Source: Rallus limicola (Eukaryota; Chordata; Aves; Gruiformes; Rallidae). From it: a DNA stretch of 64,000 bases. The notes beneath the pieces were generated by a model. It saw only the letters and a list, made by a program, of their open reading frames with translations, did not search any database and was not told the origin of the DNA. The translations under genes were made by a program, and so were the position numbers. This document shows, one piece after another, positions 29,882 to 44,400 of the stretch. The stretch covers positions 23,407,015 through 23,471,014 of the forward strand of contig JAKCOZ010000012.1 of the NCBI GenBank assembly GCA_022605955.1. The letters run 5' to 3'. How positions within the stretch are numbered: position 1 is the first letter of the stretch; each line of letters starts with the position of its first letter.

Positions 29882-31988
29882 GTAAGTGGATTTTCTTCCC
29901 TGCAGAGTGTAAGCACTCTTGTTTATATCTCAGATTTGTTTGGTTTAAAAAAACTAATGGTTTGTTTGAAGCTCGTGAGCACAGAGAAGTTTACCTGAGG
30001 TGACACAAAGCGATGCAGGGGGAGGTGATGATGTTTGGGAGAAGAGGAGCACTGTTGCTCAACAAAATTATGAAAGCACCTTATGGGGGTTCATACTTTG
30101 GGCTGTCATTCTGGTGGTTTGGCAGTTAGGATTGTGCATCCTGGGTGACTTGTTACTGAGTACCAGATGCCCAGTTGTCGGGAGGTTCTCTAACAAGTGT
30201 TTAGAGGGTGAATTTTGAGGGATTCTTGCTCACATCTGCTTAGAGCGGATGTTTTCACTGCTTGGGATCTGTCATACGACAATTGTCATGTCCGTTGGGT
30301 ATGTGGAAAGTGCATTGGTCAAAGGTGATAAATCACTGTCCCTCACTGTCCCTACCAGCACAAAGCGGCCTCACTGGACTCCACTAACATGTGCACGGGG
30401 TTCTTTCCTTGTCTCTGGTTGCATTCCCAGTGTGCTGTTTCTAAACACCCTGTCAAGTTTTCTGTCTGTCCCTGTGGGAAGTGGCTCCCTTTCTGTGGGG
30501 AGTTTAGGAAAAAAACCCCCAACACGTTGTGGATGAAATCCCTTGGGAGATCCCATAGAATTGATGGGACAGCAGGAGGTGCAGCATTACTATGCTTGTG
30601 CATATAGTTCTCTTCTAAGGGTCTGGTTTAGAAGGCTGACAGGTTTGGGGACCCTGGGGTGTGTGTGTATGTACCTCCCCCATTACCACATTTTTGATTG
30701 CACATTTCTAAGTATAAGATCTCAGCTTGTAGCTTATCCTGCCTGTGGTATTGTGTGGCATGCAGGGGTCTTGAGCTGTGTCCCGCTCCTGGCTCTACCT
30801 CAGACTCTGCCTTCAGTCACCTCTCAACACCATCACCCCTCAACAAGAATGCTTTTCTACTCTTTAGAGAAGCAGCAGTACTTTATCTTACACTGGTTTC
30901 AATAAGCAGTTTCCTGTTTACATCATAATGTTCTTGCATTGATTTAAAAACAGTTGTGATTGTTTGGGTTATATGTGATCAGCCAGCATACAACAAACCA
31001 AAGCAAGGAAGATTTAAATCAGTCTGAGAGGTTTATATGCAAAGATAGACAAACCTAAGTAAATTAGGATTGATTCACATATTGGGATGACTTTGCATGT
31101 CCATTGGAAGTACAATGCACTAAGTAGTTGAAGTGACTGGTAGTAAAGGTGGAGTTTTTTCTCTTACTGAAAACTCTGCTAAGTATTTCCAAAAGCTGTT
31201 TGCAGAGGTGACAGTGGGTGCAGGCTTTGTAAGAACAGTGTGAGCTGAGTTAACATTGAACTGTGATACTGAGTTTAACAAAACAGTTCAAGTTGACCTT
31301 GCTTATGAGACAACAAAAAGTGTCTTAAGGAGAAATAATAATTATCAAAGAGTAAAGAATGGTTTAATTCAAAGTCTGTTTAACCTCCAACGGGTCTGGC
31401 AAACATTAATAGAACCCTACTCTAATTCTTTTTGCCCCAGCAATGGGTACTTTCAAAATGTGGTTGGGTGTTGTGTTTATGGATATTTATCAGCAAAGGG
31501 AATGGAAGAAGCATATTTCTCAATTATTTTTGAATAATTTAATGGTAAAGTGAAGCCATGCAAATCTTTGTAAATGCTAAAAATGTGGACTAAAACTGAT
31601 TTAAGCATATAATAATTTTCTGTGCCTTTCTTTGCCCGGTTCTGTGTACTCAGCTTAACACACCCGAGCAGGGAAGTTGTTTTATCCCAAAGAAATTTTG
31701 AAAAAACAACCCCAGGCAATACTAAACCTTGGAAAGGAGAGCCTGGGAGAACAGTGATGGGTCTTGGTCCTGTGCTTAGGCATTTTGACCTTCTTGGTCA
31801 GATCAGGTCTGCCTTCAGGCAGGAGTTCCGTATTGCCTGGCCTGTGCATAGAAAGCTGGGGGATGGTTTTTACCTTCTGTATTTGTAGCTTTCAGTTTGA
31901 AGAGGCATGATTTGTAACTTGGGCCTATTGGTATCTTAAAATTAAGTTTTATTAGTTAGTCTTTCACTTTGTGTGCATTCAATTCTAG
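29882..31988. other. Interval between the two candidate exons
   Basis: No recognised gene, repeat or RNA. If the flanking segments belong to one gene, at least one further exon with a length of 1 modulo 3 would be needed to keep the frame. Confidence 0.4.
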
Positions 31989-32227
31989 CTACATCATTGG
32001 GGGAATCTCACAAACCTTCAAATCTGCATAAAAAGAACCGTTGTCAACGTTTGGACTTGTGGACCGCTCCCAGTTATGTCAGACCTTACAATGATTATGG
32101 TGTAGGAAGAGAAGAGACTTTTTTGACCTCTCTTTGTCCAGTTGAATATCATATTTCAAAGATTTTGATAGGGTCATCTGCTCGGCTCTGGGTAGTGAAG
32201 TCTTCTTTTTCTACGTCTTTGTGCTAA
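31989..32227 (+). CDS. Candidate terminal exon of an unrecognised gene
   Basis: This segment starts after a pyrimidine-rich acceptor (tgtgtgcattcaattctag) and stays open for 78 codons to a TAA at 32,225-32,227. The peptide includes HKPSNLHKKNRCQRLDLWT and CPVEYHISKILIGSSARLW. Its frame needs two leading bases to complete a codon, so it cannot join the 29,673-29,881 segment directly. The family is not recognised. An open frame of this length in moderately AT-rich DNA is suggestive but not proof of coding. Confidence 0.28.
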
Positions 32228-33435
32228 GACAAAGTCTGCTGGGTGTGCTCATGCTGTTGATTGTATTTTTTCCAACAGTAGATGGCAATAGCCATTCATT
32301 TCTAAAACGTGAGGGTAGAACTTGGTGCTTTGCAGAATTTAATGTGCAAGTGGGATCATTCCTGGGCAGGAATTTAAGTGAAACGATTTATAAAAACTTT
32401 TCCATTTTTCAAATACAGGTAAAGCTCCATTAAACAGAAAACTTTGCATTGTAAATACATCTTTAAAATAAAATCCAGTTCAAAGCAAAGAACTTGAAAG
32501 ATGCTATTTAAGATTCACAGGGAGGTACTATAATGAATTGTGTTTCCTATGTAAAACGGTATTTAAAAATGCATTTGTCAATGCAAGTTCTAGATAAACT
32601 CAAGGGATTCAGAAATGCTGGTTAGCACTAGATATTTATTCCCTTTCAAGCTTGCTCAAAACAGTGGTAATTTTCAGTTTGTGTTTGGTTGAGAAACTAA
32701 AACATGTCCTTTCACAAATGAAAGAATTTTATTTCTTTTCTGAAACTTCCTTCAGGATTCACCTTGACAAATGAGTTTTGACACCATAGCCCAATTTAAC
32801 ACAGTGTCTGAGATCAGCATTTGCAGACCTTGGATTTACTTTTGCCCCTACAAACACATTGTATGATTCCAAGCCAGGCATGCAAGTGTCAGCCTTTCCA
32901 AGGGGCAGCAATATGCTGCAGGATAAACTGCCCTCCCTCTTTCACATTGTTTCAAAGAAATTTACTCTTTGCATTTGTGGAATATATACTTTGTTTCCCA
33001 AAAAGCAAACATGGGAGTTGTGTGAGTGAGGGAGGTAATCATCTATAACAAAGTTATAACCCAGTCACGGGACTTTGGGAATTTTACAGCTGCAAACCAA
33101 AGTTCTCCTGCATTATCATAGCACTCTGGTTTGCAACGATAACGAGTTTAAAGGCTAGCATTTCTCTGGTTTTATTGAAAAGATAATCAGACTTTTGTAC
33201 ATTAATGATGGAATATTGGCAGCTCTGATCAGTCCATAGAAAATGTTTTAGTGCTGCAATTAGTATTTTAATAAGGTTGTTTCGTATTACTGTATTGGTA
33301 TTATCTGAGTTGTACAGTTGGATGCTTCACTGTGTTCTGGGGGGGAGAAAATAAGGCAGAAAGGATAGAAAACAACAGAAATGAAGTGATGAAGGGGGTT
33401 TGGTCCCAAGGCTGCTACTGACTCCAGATGTGCCC

Positions 33436-33525
33436 TTCTGAGCTTCTTAGATTCTTCATCTATAAAATGGTGATAACGATGCTGACCTCCTTTTGAGGAG
33501 ATGGATGAGAAGTGCTGAGCGGTAC
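33436..33525 (+). repeat. MIR-like tRNA-derived SINE fragment
   Basis: 'gagcttcttagattcttcat', 'ctataaaatggtgataac', 'gctgacctcc' and 'gatggatgagaagtgctgag' follow the MIR 3' half ('tcatctgtaaaatgggg', 'acctacctca', 'gattaaatgag', 'aagcgct') in order. It is an old diverged copy. Confidence 0.65.
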
Positions 33526-35992
33526 CATCCTCCTCTCCTTTCGCCCGAGGCAATGGACCTGCAGAGCTGTATTGTTTCCTGAGAGGCCAGGCTCTTCATG
33601 CATAAAACTGTCTTCTAGGTCGCAAACTTTCAGATAGGAGAATTTACCGAGTCTGCATGCTTAAACCTTTTCTCTCTGGTTCAGCCGCTGAGCCTCCTAA
33701 AGAGCAGAATTCCATCACTTCTTTCATCACTCTAATATTCCTTTAAACAACTGTATCATGGGATCTATTGTACTTAGCTGCAGTATGTCTACCGTACAGT
33801 CCATGTTTTTCATCACAGGAAGCAGCTTGAACTGCTTATAACACATGGAGTATACATTTGTCTTGTTTTAGAACAGCTTTATATCGTTCAGCTGGCTTTA
33901 CAGCCTCTTCTGAGCCTGAAGATAAGTGTGTTTAAGTATGATCCTGAAGTTTTTATCTTCTGCATCATCAGCCTGCACTTCAGTTACCATTTCATATTAC
34001 CCTCCTCCAGGCAGCTTTGAACAACCTTAGCCTGGCAATTAAGTGAGTGAACCAGCAAAACTGCTAATTTCTCTCCCTTTCCTTTCGCTGTTATCTCATA
34101 TTCTCTGAGGTACACGTCTTTATCTACATGTTTCCAAGAAGGTGTTCAATTAATAACTCAGACAAGTCAGAGCTGATAGGATCTTTTCATGTATTAATTT
34201 AACTCTTCCTTTCAAACAGAGTGCCAGAAAATCACTGTTTTCATGTTTTCTCTATTTATTCTGGATGGATTTTTTTTTTTATTGAAGTTGTATGCCATAG
34301 TCCTTTGATTCTGCTCCCAAGAAATTATCAGGGATTACAGTAGTGGCCTTACAGGTAACAAGGGTTCTCACTGATGTGTCGAATAGCAGTTTTCTTCTGT
34401 ATTAAAATTGCTTTTAGGGTGTTTTTATTTATAGCAAAAAAGTAAACCCAGAGAATTGCCCGTGCAGGACATAGAAATGTTAGGTCTTTTGTTACTCAGT
34501 TTCTTGGTGTGTTTGGTCTTTTTTTCTGATGACAGGAATGATGCAGCACATCTGATGAGTACAACAAAATTAATTTTCAGCAAAGACCATCACAAGACTT
34601 GTGCAAAGGCAGAGGTTTATTGGTCTGTACGTCCTAGTCATGTAGCAGTTACAGACAGCAGGGTTTAAAAGCTCCCTATTCTTTCATTCAACATGAACAA
34701 TAATGTTTTGTTTCTATCTGTGTTGGTCTTGCAGCAGGTTTAAACTTCCAATAAGAGCTAAGATGATTGATCTAAAAAATCCTCTTGGCTCTTGTCTACA
34801 GTTTAAATGCAGCTGGTCCCTAGAAGAATCATCATTGCCAGTATGAGAAAGTGCACAGACACCCCATAGTCACTCTTGGCTAGAATTAAAGATGAGGACA
34901 CCCATCTCCATGAGCAGCAGGTCATTTAGTGAACAGGACATGAACTAATTTCACTGAGAGAACACGTAACCAAAAAGCAAAACCATGGAGTTCTATACTG
35001 GGAAAAGCTATTTAAAAGCCATATTGGGGAGCTTTTTTTTTTTGATTCATTGGAGGTGAAAATAATAATTCTTTCTTGGTGTTTTTAATATAAAAAATGT
35101 TACTGATATAGTATTTTACAGATTTCTATTTCTATGACTCATAAATTGGTGCTCTCATTGCTTTCAGAGGGAGCAGCAACCATGAATTTGAAACTATGAA
35201 AAATTATGGCACATATTGGGAAATGACAAGTGGAGTCTTGCTCCTGATTTTCCTTGTAAAAGCACCTGAACTTTCCAGTGAACAATTTGTATGAAAGAAA
35301 TATATAGAATGTGAAAGTAATGTTCTTGTACAGATATTGTTATGAAGGATGGAAAAAAAATTACCCATTAATCTGCTTTTTGAAAATTATCTGTTTTTCT
35401 AACAAGTTAATTTTTCATTCTCCAATCAGAGGATTTTCCATACTGATTGTTCCCTCAGGAATGCCACTTTCCATCTAGCAAATGTGTATCATCAGTACAA
35501 AACATTGGTTTACATCCAGTGAGGATCATAAACAGATGTAGACTAATAGTTAAACTGCTGATTCTGTGATTAATATGGACCATAGTTTTAGCTGTCAATC
35601 ATGGAAGTCTTTTGAGTATGAAGTCCAAGTTTAATAAGCTTGGGAATACTACAGTTCTGGAATAATTCCAGGACTTTGGTTCCATTTTCAGGTTTATCTC
35701 AGTAGTACCACTGGAGCAGATGACACATGAAGCAAGTGACTTGCTGGCTTGAGAGCCTGCTGTGTCATTGGGCTTGGCTACAGCACAGTAATGTTATATT
35801 TCTTTAAAATACAGTTTAGTGTTGTAATATAAGCCAGTTCAAATCATGGTTTAGGCATGTTTCTCAGCTGTAAGTTCTGGCCAAGTGTTTCAGATAGTTC
35901 AGGAATACAGAGGAAAGAAAAAATATTGCAAAAAGGAACAATATTAAAAGAGGTGAAAGTCCACCTTCTTGAAGCCAAGTCCTGCAACCTTC

Positions 35993-36034
35993 TTGTTGTT
36001 GTTGTTGTTGTTATTATTATTCTTATTATTATTT
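35993..36034 (+). repeat. Trinucleotide microsatellite (TTG)n then (TTA)n
   Basis: About seven TTG units run directly into about six TTA-type units, with one TTC interruption. Confidence 0.9.
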
Positions 36035-38394
36035 AAATATAGTGAGGGCTTTGAGTGTTTTCCATCTTAGTGCTTGTGCAAGGGAAAATGTGTCTTTCAA
36101 ACGAGCCATTTCTAATAAATAAGAAATATTCAAGTTCATTGGTTGAAGACTTGAGAGCCAAATTTGAAATCCAAAGGAGACATTGTTGAATGCTTATTGA
36201 TGGAAAGACAGATCTTGGGCTGTCTACAGACTTGTAAGGACCATGTCCTGCTTGACAAGGAAGAATACATATTGACAACATTCCTTACAGGCATGCTTCA
36301 AGGGCAAAATAAAAACATTTCCATAGGGTGTAGCCATCAATCACCAGAAGGATGTTCTTGTACACTAAGTACAATGCAGTATAGCTTCCCAGTGACCTTA
36401 ACACACTAGCCAACATAGGAGCTGCTATAGTAATTACAGATTACATTAAGTTTCAAGTAAAAGCCAACAGCCAACTACTAAGCAAACCTTTTATGCATTA
36501 TTAAAATCATATCCTTCCCAGAAGATTCAAGCTAATAAAATTACATTTGATAATGCAATCAGTAAAAAGCAGGTTTTACAAAAAAAAAAAATCCCATTTG
36601 TTGATAATGTCCCAAGAAATCCTGTGTTTTTTATAATATACAAAGGCATGGAAATAATCCCTGGGGTATATTTACAGTTTGGGTTGCACATGCTCTGAGC
36701 CTGCCTTGAATTTGTTATAATTATATTTTATTAAGAAATAATTGTTATATATAAAGTGTGCATTGCACTTATATTAAAGATTAAAGACTGCAGTTACCTA
36801 GTGTTTCAGCAATTAAAACATAGAAAATTTAAGAAGGTATGAAACTGGAAGGATTGTTCTTACATATCAAGAAGGTAGTTCTCCTTCCTGAGTAACTGGC
36901 TGGGACAGTTCATGATGGGTTCAGAAAATAAAAAATATTAGAGATTGGACATGAAAAAGGGAGGAGGGAAGAACCCCTTTGTATGTAAGGGGACCAGTGT
37001 TCCCTGCTAGTGTATCTAGTAAGTCACTAATGACTTGGTATATCCTATATTTGGTGACCTTAAAGGAGCCCTAGCGGGCCTGACTTTCACACCAGAAGCT
37101 TCTAAAAACTTGGCTTTTTGAAGGATTGTCAAAATAAGATTATTCTTTTTCCCATCTTGGTCAAGATAGTGTATTTTGTTACACAGCAGAACCAGGGTTA
37201 CCTGTGCTTGAGAACTGACACTGTACAGGAGCTGCTTTTGTGAGGCTGTTGGCCAGTCTTTGATTTCATATGACTCTTAAAATTTTAAGACAAGGTATAT
37301 GCTATTCCCACATATCATATACAAAACTTAGAAGCAAAAGTTAATATTGAACAATAATCTACAACTAGATTAGTGTTCTGTTTCTGTGAGCCTAAAGGAT
37401 CCAAGACCAGGCTGTAAAGCTGTCAGCAAAGGAGTTGAGTCTGCAGTGAATATCTAGAATACGGCTCGAAGCGGAATGTGGTGTAAATTCTCTGGGTAGG
37501 TGGTAAAACGATTAAAATAAATAAGGCTGGGTTAAATCGGTTTCATGGCAAGGTATTTTACACACAGAATACCACTGTTTTGCAAGCAGTAGTTGCAAGA
37601 ATCTTGCTTTTCAATCATTAGCTGGCACAGTGGTACAAGAGCCTAACCCCAGCCATGCCTGGGTGAGGACCTACATGCTTACCTTTGCTTCAAACTGATA
37701 AAAAAGGTTGCAACTGTGTGTGTTGGATCACAGCTGTGACCTAAAGCAAGAAGTACCATCTGGTCTGTTCTGGGTGGAGGGCATGGAAGTACTGCTTCCA
37801 GTAGGAGTTAGCTGAGAATTTGCCATTCTTAATTTAGGCAGTTTGTTAACTACTCCAGGTCTGGTTATAATCTTAGCTATGGTTTTTGAATCAAAGTTAC
37901 CCTAATAAATTCTATTTTTACTTTTTGAAAGTCACATTGCTTATTTAAAACCCGAAGCATAGGTTCCTATTTTTTAAAAAACAAACCCTTCCCCCCCATC
38001 CTGCCTGAGTCTTTATTGTTTGCTGTCTCAGAAAACTTGCCCAAAGTAGAAAATGGATGGAGGAGTAGTAGCGCTGCGGGCCAAGATCAGCCCTCGTGCA
38101 GGGCCAGTGCAAGAGCTGGAGCTGCGCCTACTGAAACTGGGGCTGAATTTGGTCCTCTCTCTTCACTCTGTAAGTAGAGATTATGTTGCAGGACTTCACG
38201 GGCGCCCAAGAAAACTTTGTAATTGATGTTTTCCACTCATTTTCTCTCTCTGCTGGTTCTGTATTTTGGTTGAGTCGTGTTTCTCCAGATTTCAGATGTA
38301 TGCTTGAACGCTGGAAAAACTCACTCTCATGCATAATGAAAGAGGAAAAGTTACAGAGGAGGAATTTATTGGCTAGAGTCTCTATTCCTGCTCT

Positions 38395-38494
38395 ATATCT
38401 TGCTCTACAAGCTCCCACAGCAAGTGAGTGGTAGAGCCAAGAATAGAACACCACTTCTCTGACACCCAGTCCAGTGTCTTAACCCCTGCCTCCC
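38395..38494 (-). repeat. MIR-like SINE fragment, reverse orientation
   Basis: 'cacagcaagtgagtggtaga', 'gccaagaatagaacacca', 'cacccagtccagtgtctta' and 'acccctgcc' follow the complement of the MIR core ('cacagctagtaagtggcaga', 'gccgggattcgaaccca', 'gtgctcttaaccact'). It is old and diverged. Confidence 0.7.
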
Positions 38495-41400
38495 ATGAGA
38501 AATTTTGTTTCGGTTTTCTGTACAGTGCAGAGATAAGATCATGCTTTATTTTGGTGCATAAATTGATCTCTAGGGTGAATGAATGAGGTTGGGAAATAGC
38601 CAGAGAATAACACAATGTAAATAGTGGAACGTAAGGAGGTTATATATAACACTACAGCTTCTCAGACTGCTGTGTGTCTAGATAGAATTAATTAAAAATT
38701 ATAGGCAGTATTTCAGTCCTTTCAAGTTTGCTTTGAGCAGGCAAGGTCTTCTTCAGAGAGGAAGCAGGATTTCTTTTGCTCTGCTGGATTTTGAGAGCAG
38801 TCATTTGAGGTGTTACTTTGCCTATTATGTAGAGGTACTTTATGGCAGTACTCACTTTGTTGGGGATAATTGCAGGTGTTATGTTGTCTGTTTTGGGATA
38901 GTGAAGGGATTTGGAAAAAGCTGGAGTTAGCATGGGATGACTAATGCATTCTAACTGCAAAGCATTGCTATTATTATGGATTGAGTATAATAATGAGTAG
39001 CATGTGTAAACTTTGTATGGGATGTTAGTATGAAATGGTTAACTGCATCCAATATTCACAAGTGATGGAGACAAGAGAGGTCTCTAGAAGTGCTGACTCA
39101 GCACCCCTGAGTTCTGAAACAGCCACTCCACTAGTTTGGTTAAGGGAAGTGTACCCTCTACAAACCATCCAGCTGCGCTCACCTGATAGGGAGACTCACA
39201 TTGTCCTTTGCTTTGATGTCCACCAAACCTTCCATCAGATTAATGACTGCAGTTATGCTATGTCAGCCAGCTCCTTTTCAGGGTTTCTCTTCCAAAAAGA
39301 CTTTTGGAAGTTTTGACAAGTCAGGCAGTTATCACCTTGCACTCAATCTCAGGTAATGTAAGAGCTTCTCTTTTCTGTTCTCTCCCAACATGTGCACAAA
39401 AGGCAAGTGCTGAGTACCAGAGGTGAAGGCTGGATCCCTCCTCTCCTTTAAAGCATAAGGGTTTGAAGAGTAAATATTTGTGATTTATTTCCAAAATCTC
39501 TTCAGGGGCCGTGACTGGGTGTGTGTGTGTATGTGTATGTGCTGAGAATAGAGGTTGCTGTAAAAGGATAGAAAAGAGGTCACAGTAGCTTTCTGTCTGT
39601 GTCCCTTAGCCATGCTCACTGCTTTTATACATGTACAATACACACTGCTCAAATGCTGTTGAAAATCACCCTACCTTATTTTAGGTACTTAACCAGTGTG
39701 GATGCACAAAACAGTTGCTAGGGATAAATTGAAGCATGACCTTACAGCACCACTGGGACACAGAGATCCTTCTCCACTGATGGCAAAATGACACATTTGC
39801 TTGCTCACTGGCTAGAAATGCCCAGGAATTTTTTGGCAGTGCTTTGCACTCAGGAACGCTTATTTCTCACCACTGAAACATTTTGTGGGAACATGCCAGT
39901 ATTAGTGAAACTACTGCAATAAAAAGTTTGTTTTCAGGCTAGAATCTAGAGGGAGTGTGCTCTAACCCTGATCTGCCTGTCTGAGAAGAAGGACTTAACC
40001 CCCAAAGTCTTCACATTCCAGGAGAGCCCTAATTCTGGGCTGTAATGTTGTTAGAGTGCCCTTTTCCTGTGCTTTTGTAAAAACAAACAAAACCCCAGCC
40101 AAACAACAAACAAATCCCACTTCTAAGTTCATCTTGTTGCAACTGGGAATGCTTCTGAATTTTTGAAATTATTTCTGGGATGGGAATAATTATTTTTCTT
40201 CTCTTTCAACTTTGCACCTCAGCACTCCGTCATGAACTTGGTTTGCATCTGAGATTTTGCTCTTGATGAATGAGCTCTCAGCCATAAAGACTGCTGCAAA
40301 CTAGGCTTAAGGACTTTTCTGAAAAATGAAAACCAAAAGGCTAAACCACAGTTACCTTAGGAAATGTAGGGAAGGAGAAAAATGAGATCTTTGCTCTCCT
40401 GCTTCTTCTACAGGGTTTTGTCATTCATTCTTCAGCCAGATTCTCTACTGCAGACACTGGCTGCTCCTGCTTAAACACAAAATGAGGACAGAGCATTGAT
40501 GTCTTATCAGAGAGGGTCTCCTGGGGTTCTGAGCTGGTGCTGAGCTGTGGCATCTCTAGGGACGAGCAGGCAATGTTCTGATGGCTCTGCTGTATGTTCA
40601 TGACCACCACCCCAGCTGCGCCACCTAAGGGCAGGCACAGATTGACCTGGCTCTTCACCTTTGTGGGCTTTTTTGGTTACTGCAGTTAGAAATGTTGAGT
40701 ACATTGTAAAATAAACAGTGGAAATGTCATCTGTTGTTCTTTCTGGAACCTGGCATCGATTGTTAGTTATTGCTTGTTGTAGTTGCAGCTATAGTTTTTT
40801 TGGTTACTATCTATTATCTGTGTGGTGATTGAAAATGAAAGGGCTGAATTTTGACCTCAGAGAAGTGTGAGAGGACTACTGTTTATACTCTGCCTTCCTC
40901 TAGGCAGCAGATACCATGAGGCTGCTCCTCTAGTCTGCAGAGCCGTCAGAGAACTCGTGGTAGTAACTTTACATAGGGCTGTATCAAAGTGAGAAATTGA
41001 AAAGTTACAAATCATGACACAGTTTATGCATCCCCCTCTGGGAAGATGCTAGGGAAAAAAATGGTTATGCAGCTGTTTAGTGTGCTATTAGAGCGTGCTC
41101 ATGGTATGGTGATGAGTGCAGAATGAAAGAAACAATATAGAAAAGCAAATGGGGATATTTTAGAACATTTTCCAAAGACATTTTTAAAAAGGACCACTTG
41201 GTAGTCAAAGTATCGTGATGGTGTAATTGATGACTCTCAGCTACAACGGTGGGGCTTTAAAATATGCTGGATTTAAGTGTGATTGAAATCTTTTGGGATT
41301 TCATATCTAGCAGAAAGGTCTGAGCAACGCTATCTCTACTCCTGCCCTGAGCAGAAGTAGCAGCATATAACGTACAAGGGAGTAATTCCTATCTGATGTG

Positions 41401-44400
41401 GAAGGAATTGAATGCACTCGACTTCTGTCAGCTGCAAGCGGTGTCGGTATATGCCCTGTATTGACAGCATGTGTTGGTCGATACGCGCTTTCATATACGC
41501 CTCAACAAATCGAAAGAGCAGTGCTCTAACGAGAGCTTCCTTCTTAACGCCTCTTAGAAACAGCTAGCAAATCAGCTGTGAGTAAAGTCCTAGAAAGTTT
41601 GTCAGTGCAGCCATGCTTTAATACTAATGAGTCCTATGTAAAAAGTAGTTTCAAACCACATTTTGTTCTCTTTGAGTGGTATTTTATCTCAGCCAGTGTG
41701 GGACTATCAAACGAAGCTCCTAGGGAAGAATTGCAACAAAACTGGATGCTTGCTGGGCAATGGAGTGCAAGGGAAGCAAAAAAAAAAAGAGCATAGTTTT
41801 TCTGTATTATTGTTGTGAGGATGTCAAATTTGCTTCTGATAAACTGTTTTATTTCACTTTAAATAGATAGAAAGCCCTTTTCATTGCTTGGTAGTTTTAC
41901 TCAGTCTTTGAACCTGATCATTTTAATTCAGTGGGGAGTGGAGGATGGAGTTCTTTGTTTTGGTACAATAAGCATGCTATAACTAGCTACCATTTTCTGT
42001 TCCCTGCTTTTGTAACTTTGGTTCTTTATGTGTTGCTATTTGCATGCAGGCATCAAATAAGATATTTAATTAAAAAATGTTATCAGAGGTCCAATTTAAG
42101 ATCAAAGATCACATGCTATCAGAGATCCAGCACTTTGATACCACAATAATAGGTACCTTAGAAATAGTCAGATGGGTTAGATTAGATAGTAATTTATTTT
42201 AGCTTGTTTCCTTTTTCCTTCCTACTAGAAGTTTTAAGAAGAAACAGTAATTTTAAAAGTGAAAAGTAAAAGGCTTCCAGTTTAAACAAAACTGATCAAA
42301 AAATCATGGAAGTAGGAAAATGAGACCTTTAGAATAAATATGACCAAAAGCATAATAAACATTGACTGGGAGCATAATCCTGAATGCTAACATAAATCCG
42401 TTTGTTGTAACAAACATTTAGTCTAATTTAATCTTGAATGTATTACTGCCAGAAAGAATAGAATTTACAGGCTCTAATGTGTTGGTTACTTTTAAAATTC
42501 TGCTTTAACTATTGATGCTGATAGTGTCTCCTACTGAAAAGTGTCTCCTACTGGAAAGACCATTTTAACTATCAGCGACTTCCATCTCGGTGAGATCTAT
42601 GCATGTGTGTTATTTACAAGTTATTCTTTAAACTACTAAATAAGTTGTATACTGAGATGGGAACAAGAGATAAAATGATCTGAGGCTGCCTTCAGAGCAC
42701 AACAACAGCACGTGAACTTGAGCTCTTGTGAGCCAAGAGCTTGTGATACAATACTCAGGAGAAAGCAAAGGCAGTGTTACTTCGTTACCTGGCACTGCAT
42801 CTGCACAGCTAACGCTCAGACCTCACAGGGCATTAATCACCTCTGGAAAGATGCAGGAACCCTCTAACACAGCCCATGGCAGTTAATGGAACCGGGCAAT
42901 GTGTTTTTACCTGTTTACTTTTGTTTTACTTCTGAATTACTTTGATTTTAGATTAAGTAATCTAAATGTCTGTCTGGTGGAGAACAGTATGGTTTTGTAT
43001 TCTTTCACACTTAGAAATTATTCTAACAGCTCTTCCGGCTCATAAATCATAACTAGGTTGGTTTCTAATGCATAGGAACTATCAGCCAGTATGTGCAGAA
43101 TGTTATCAGTTTTCGTGTGTTGCAGATAGGGGAGGTGGAAAAGTGGTTTTAAAATGGTGTTGAGCTACTGCAAAGATTTTCCATTTGCTTCTCAGCCATT
43201 GCCTTTGTGCAATCTCGGGGCGATTGCGTTTAAGTGGTAGGGGGTACGGTCTGCCAGGAGCAAGGCTCTGCATAGCTTCCTGTGACACTGATGGAACCCA
43301 AAAAGCTCTTAACTGGGCAAAGTGCTGGGATCCTCCTGGATGGACTATGGAGCAGAGCTCTGCCTTCTGCTTACCAACCCCAACTATCTTTCCCCAAAAC
43401 TGCTTGAAATGACTTTCCTTTTTTTCTCTTACCCCAAATTGGCTTTGGAAACACAGCAGGAATGCAAGTAAATGTATAAAAGAGTCAATCTAATCAGCCG
43501 TACAGTCCTCAGAACTTCATTACTCTTCGTTATCTGAAAAACTGCAAATAAGAAAGCAAATGCTGGCAGGGGAGAGATGAGTTGTCACACCGCAAATTTT
43601 GTGTTAAGAGGGATATTTGTGAATGCTAACAGAAAGCCTAGGACTCAAAATTTGGTGCTTGGATTCAGTCTTGTGAATGAACACCATTTTTAGAATTTAC
43701 CTCAATTGAAAAAAAAAAAATCCTTATTTTCTATGTAAATGGACATCTTGTTTAAATTCAGAGGTAAAAAAAACCTGGGGTTAAGTGTACGACCCACGAT
43801 TCAATTTGCATGTTGAGTAATTCAGACTGTAATAGAAGCTTTGTCATGTTAAGGTTAGGTCTTTCCTGTGGCTGTTCAAGTGGGCTCTAAAGACTTTTTA
43901 ACATGTTGCAGGATATTAAGGGGGGAAGGTTTGACCTACATCCATTTTTTTCAGACCCACTTCTGCAGGTTTCATCACACTTCCCGTGTCTCACACGTGG
44001 GACATTGCTGAGGGCAGGATAGGTGCCCAATTGCCTACATAAAATTTCATCAGGAAAGGTATATGATTTATTGCCCTGTAAAGGGTTTTGACATGAAGCC
44101 TGTGAAAAGCACTATATAAATGCCAATACAATATAAAACGTCACACAAATACTTTACTCATTAATTCCGACCCTGTGCTTTTTGTACAGGAGAGAAATGG
44201 GAGTGAAATATGAATGTGTTCCTTATGCTTTAAAAGGAAAAAATGGGTTTGTGGATTTCATAAAGGCTGATGTGTTAACCTGCCTTTGTGGTTCCTTTAA
44301 ATTCAAGCAGAAAGAAGCCCACTCGTTGCCTGGTAGTAACACTTGGAATGAAAGCAGAGAAAGCACCAACAAAGGAGAACTCTGTGCTTGTGATGACAGT

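Noticed and set aside
31256..31537. 93-codon plus-strand frame with a protein-like look
   Set aside because: There is no acceptor or donor framing it, no recognised family, and AT-rich composition. Kept only as a remote candidate for a middle exon.
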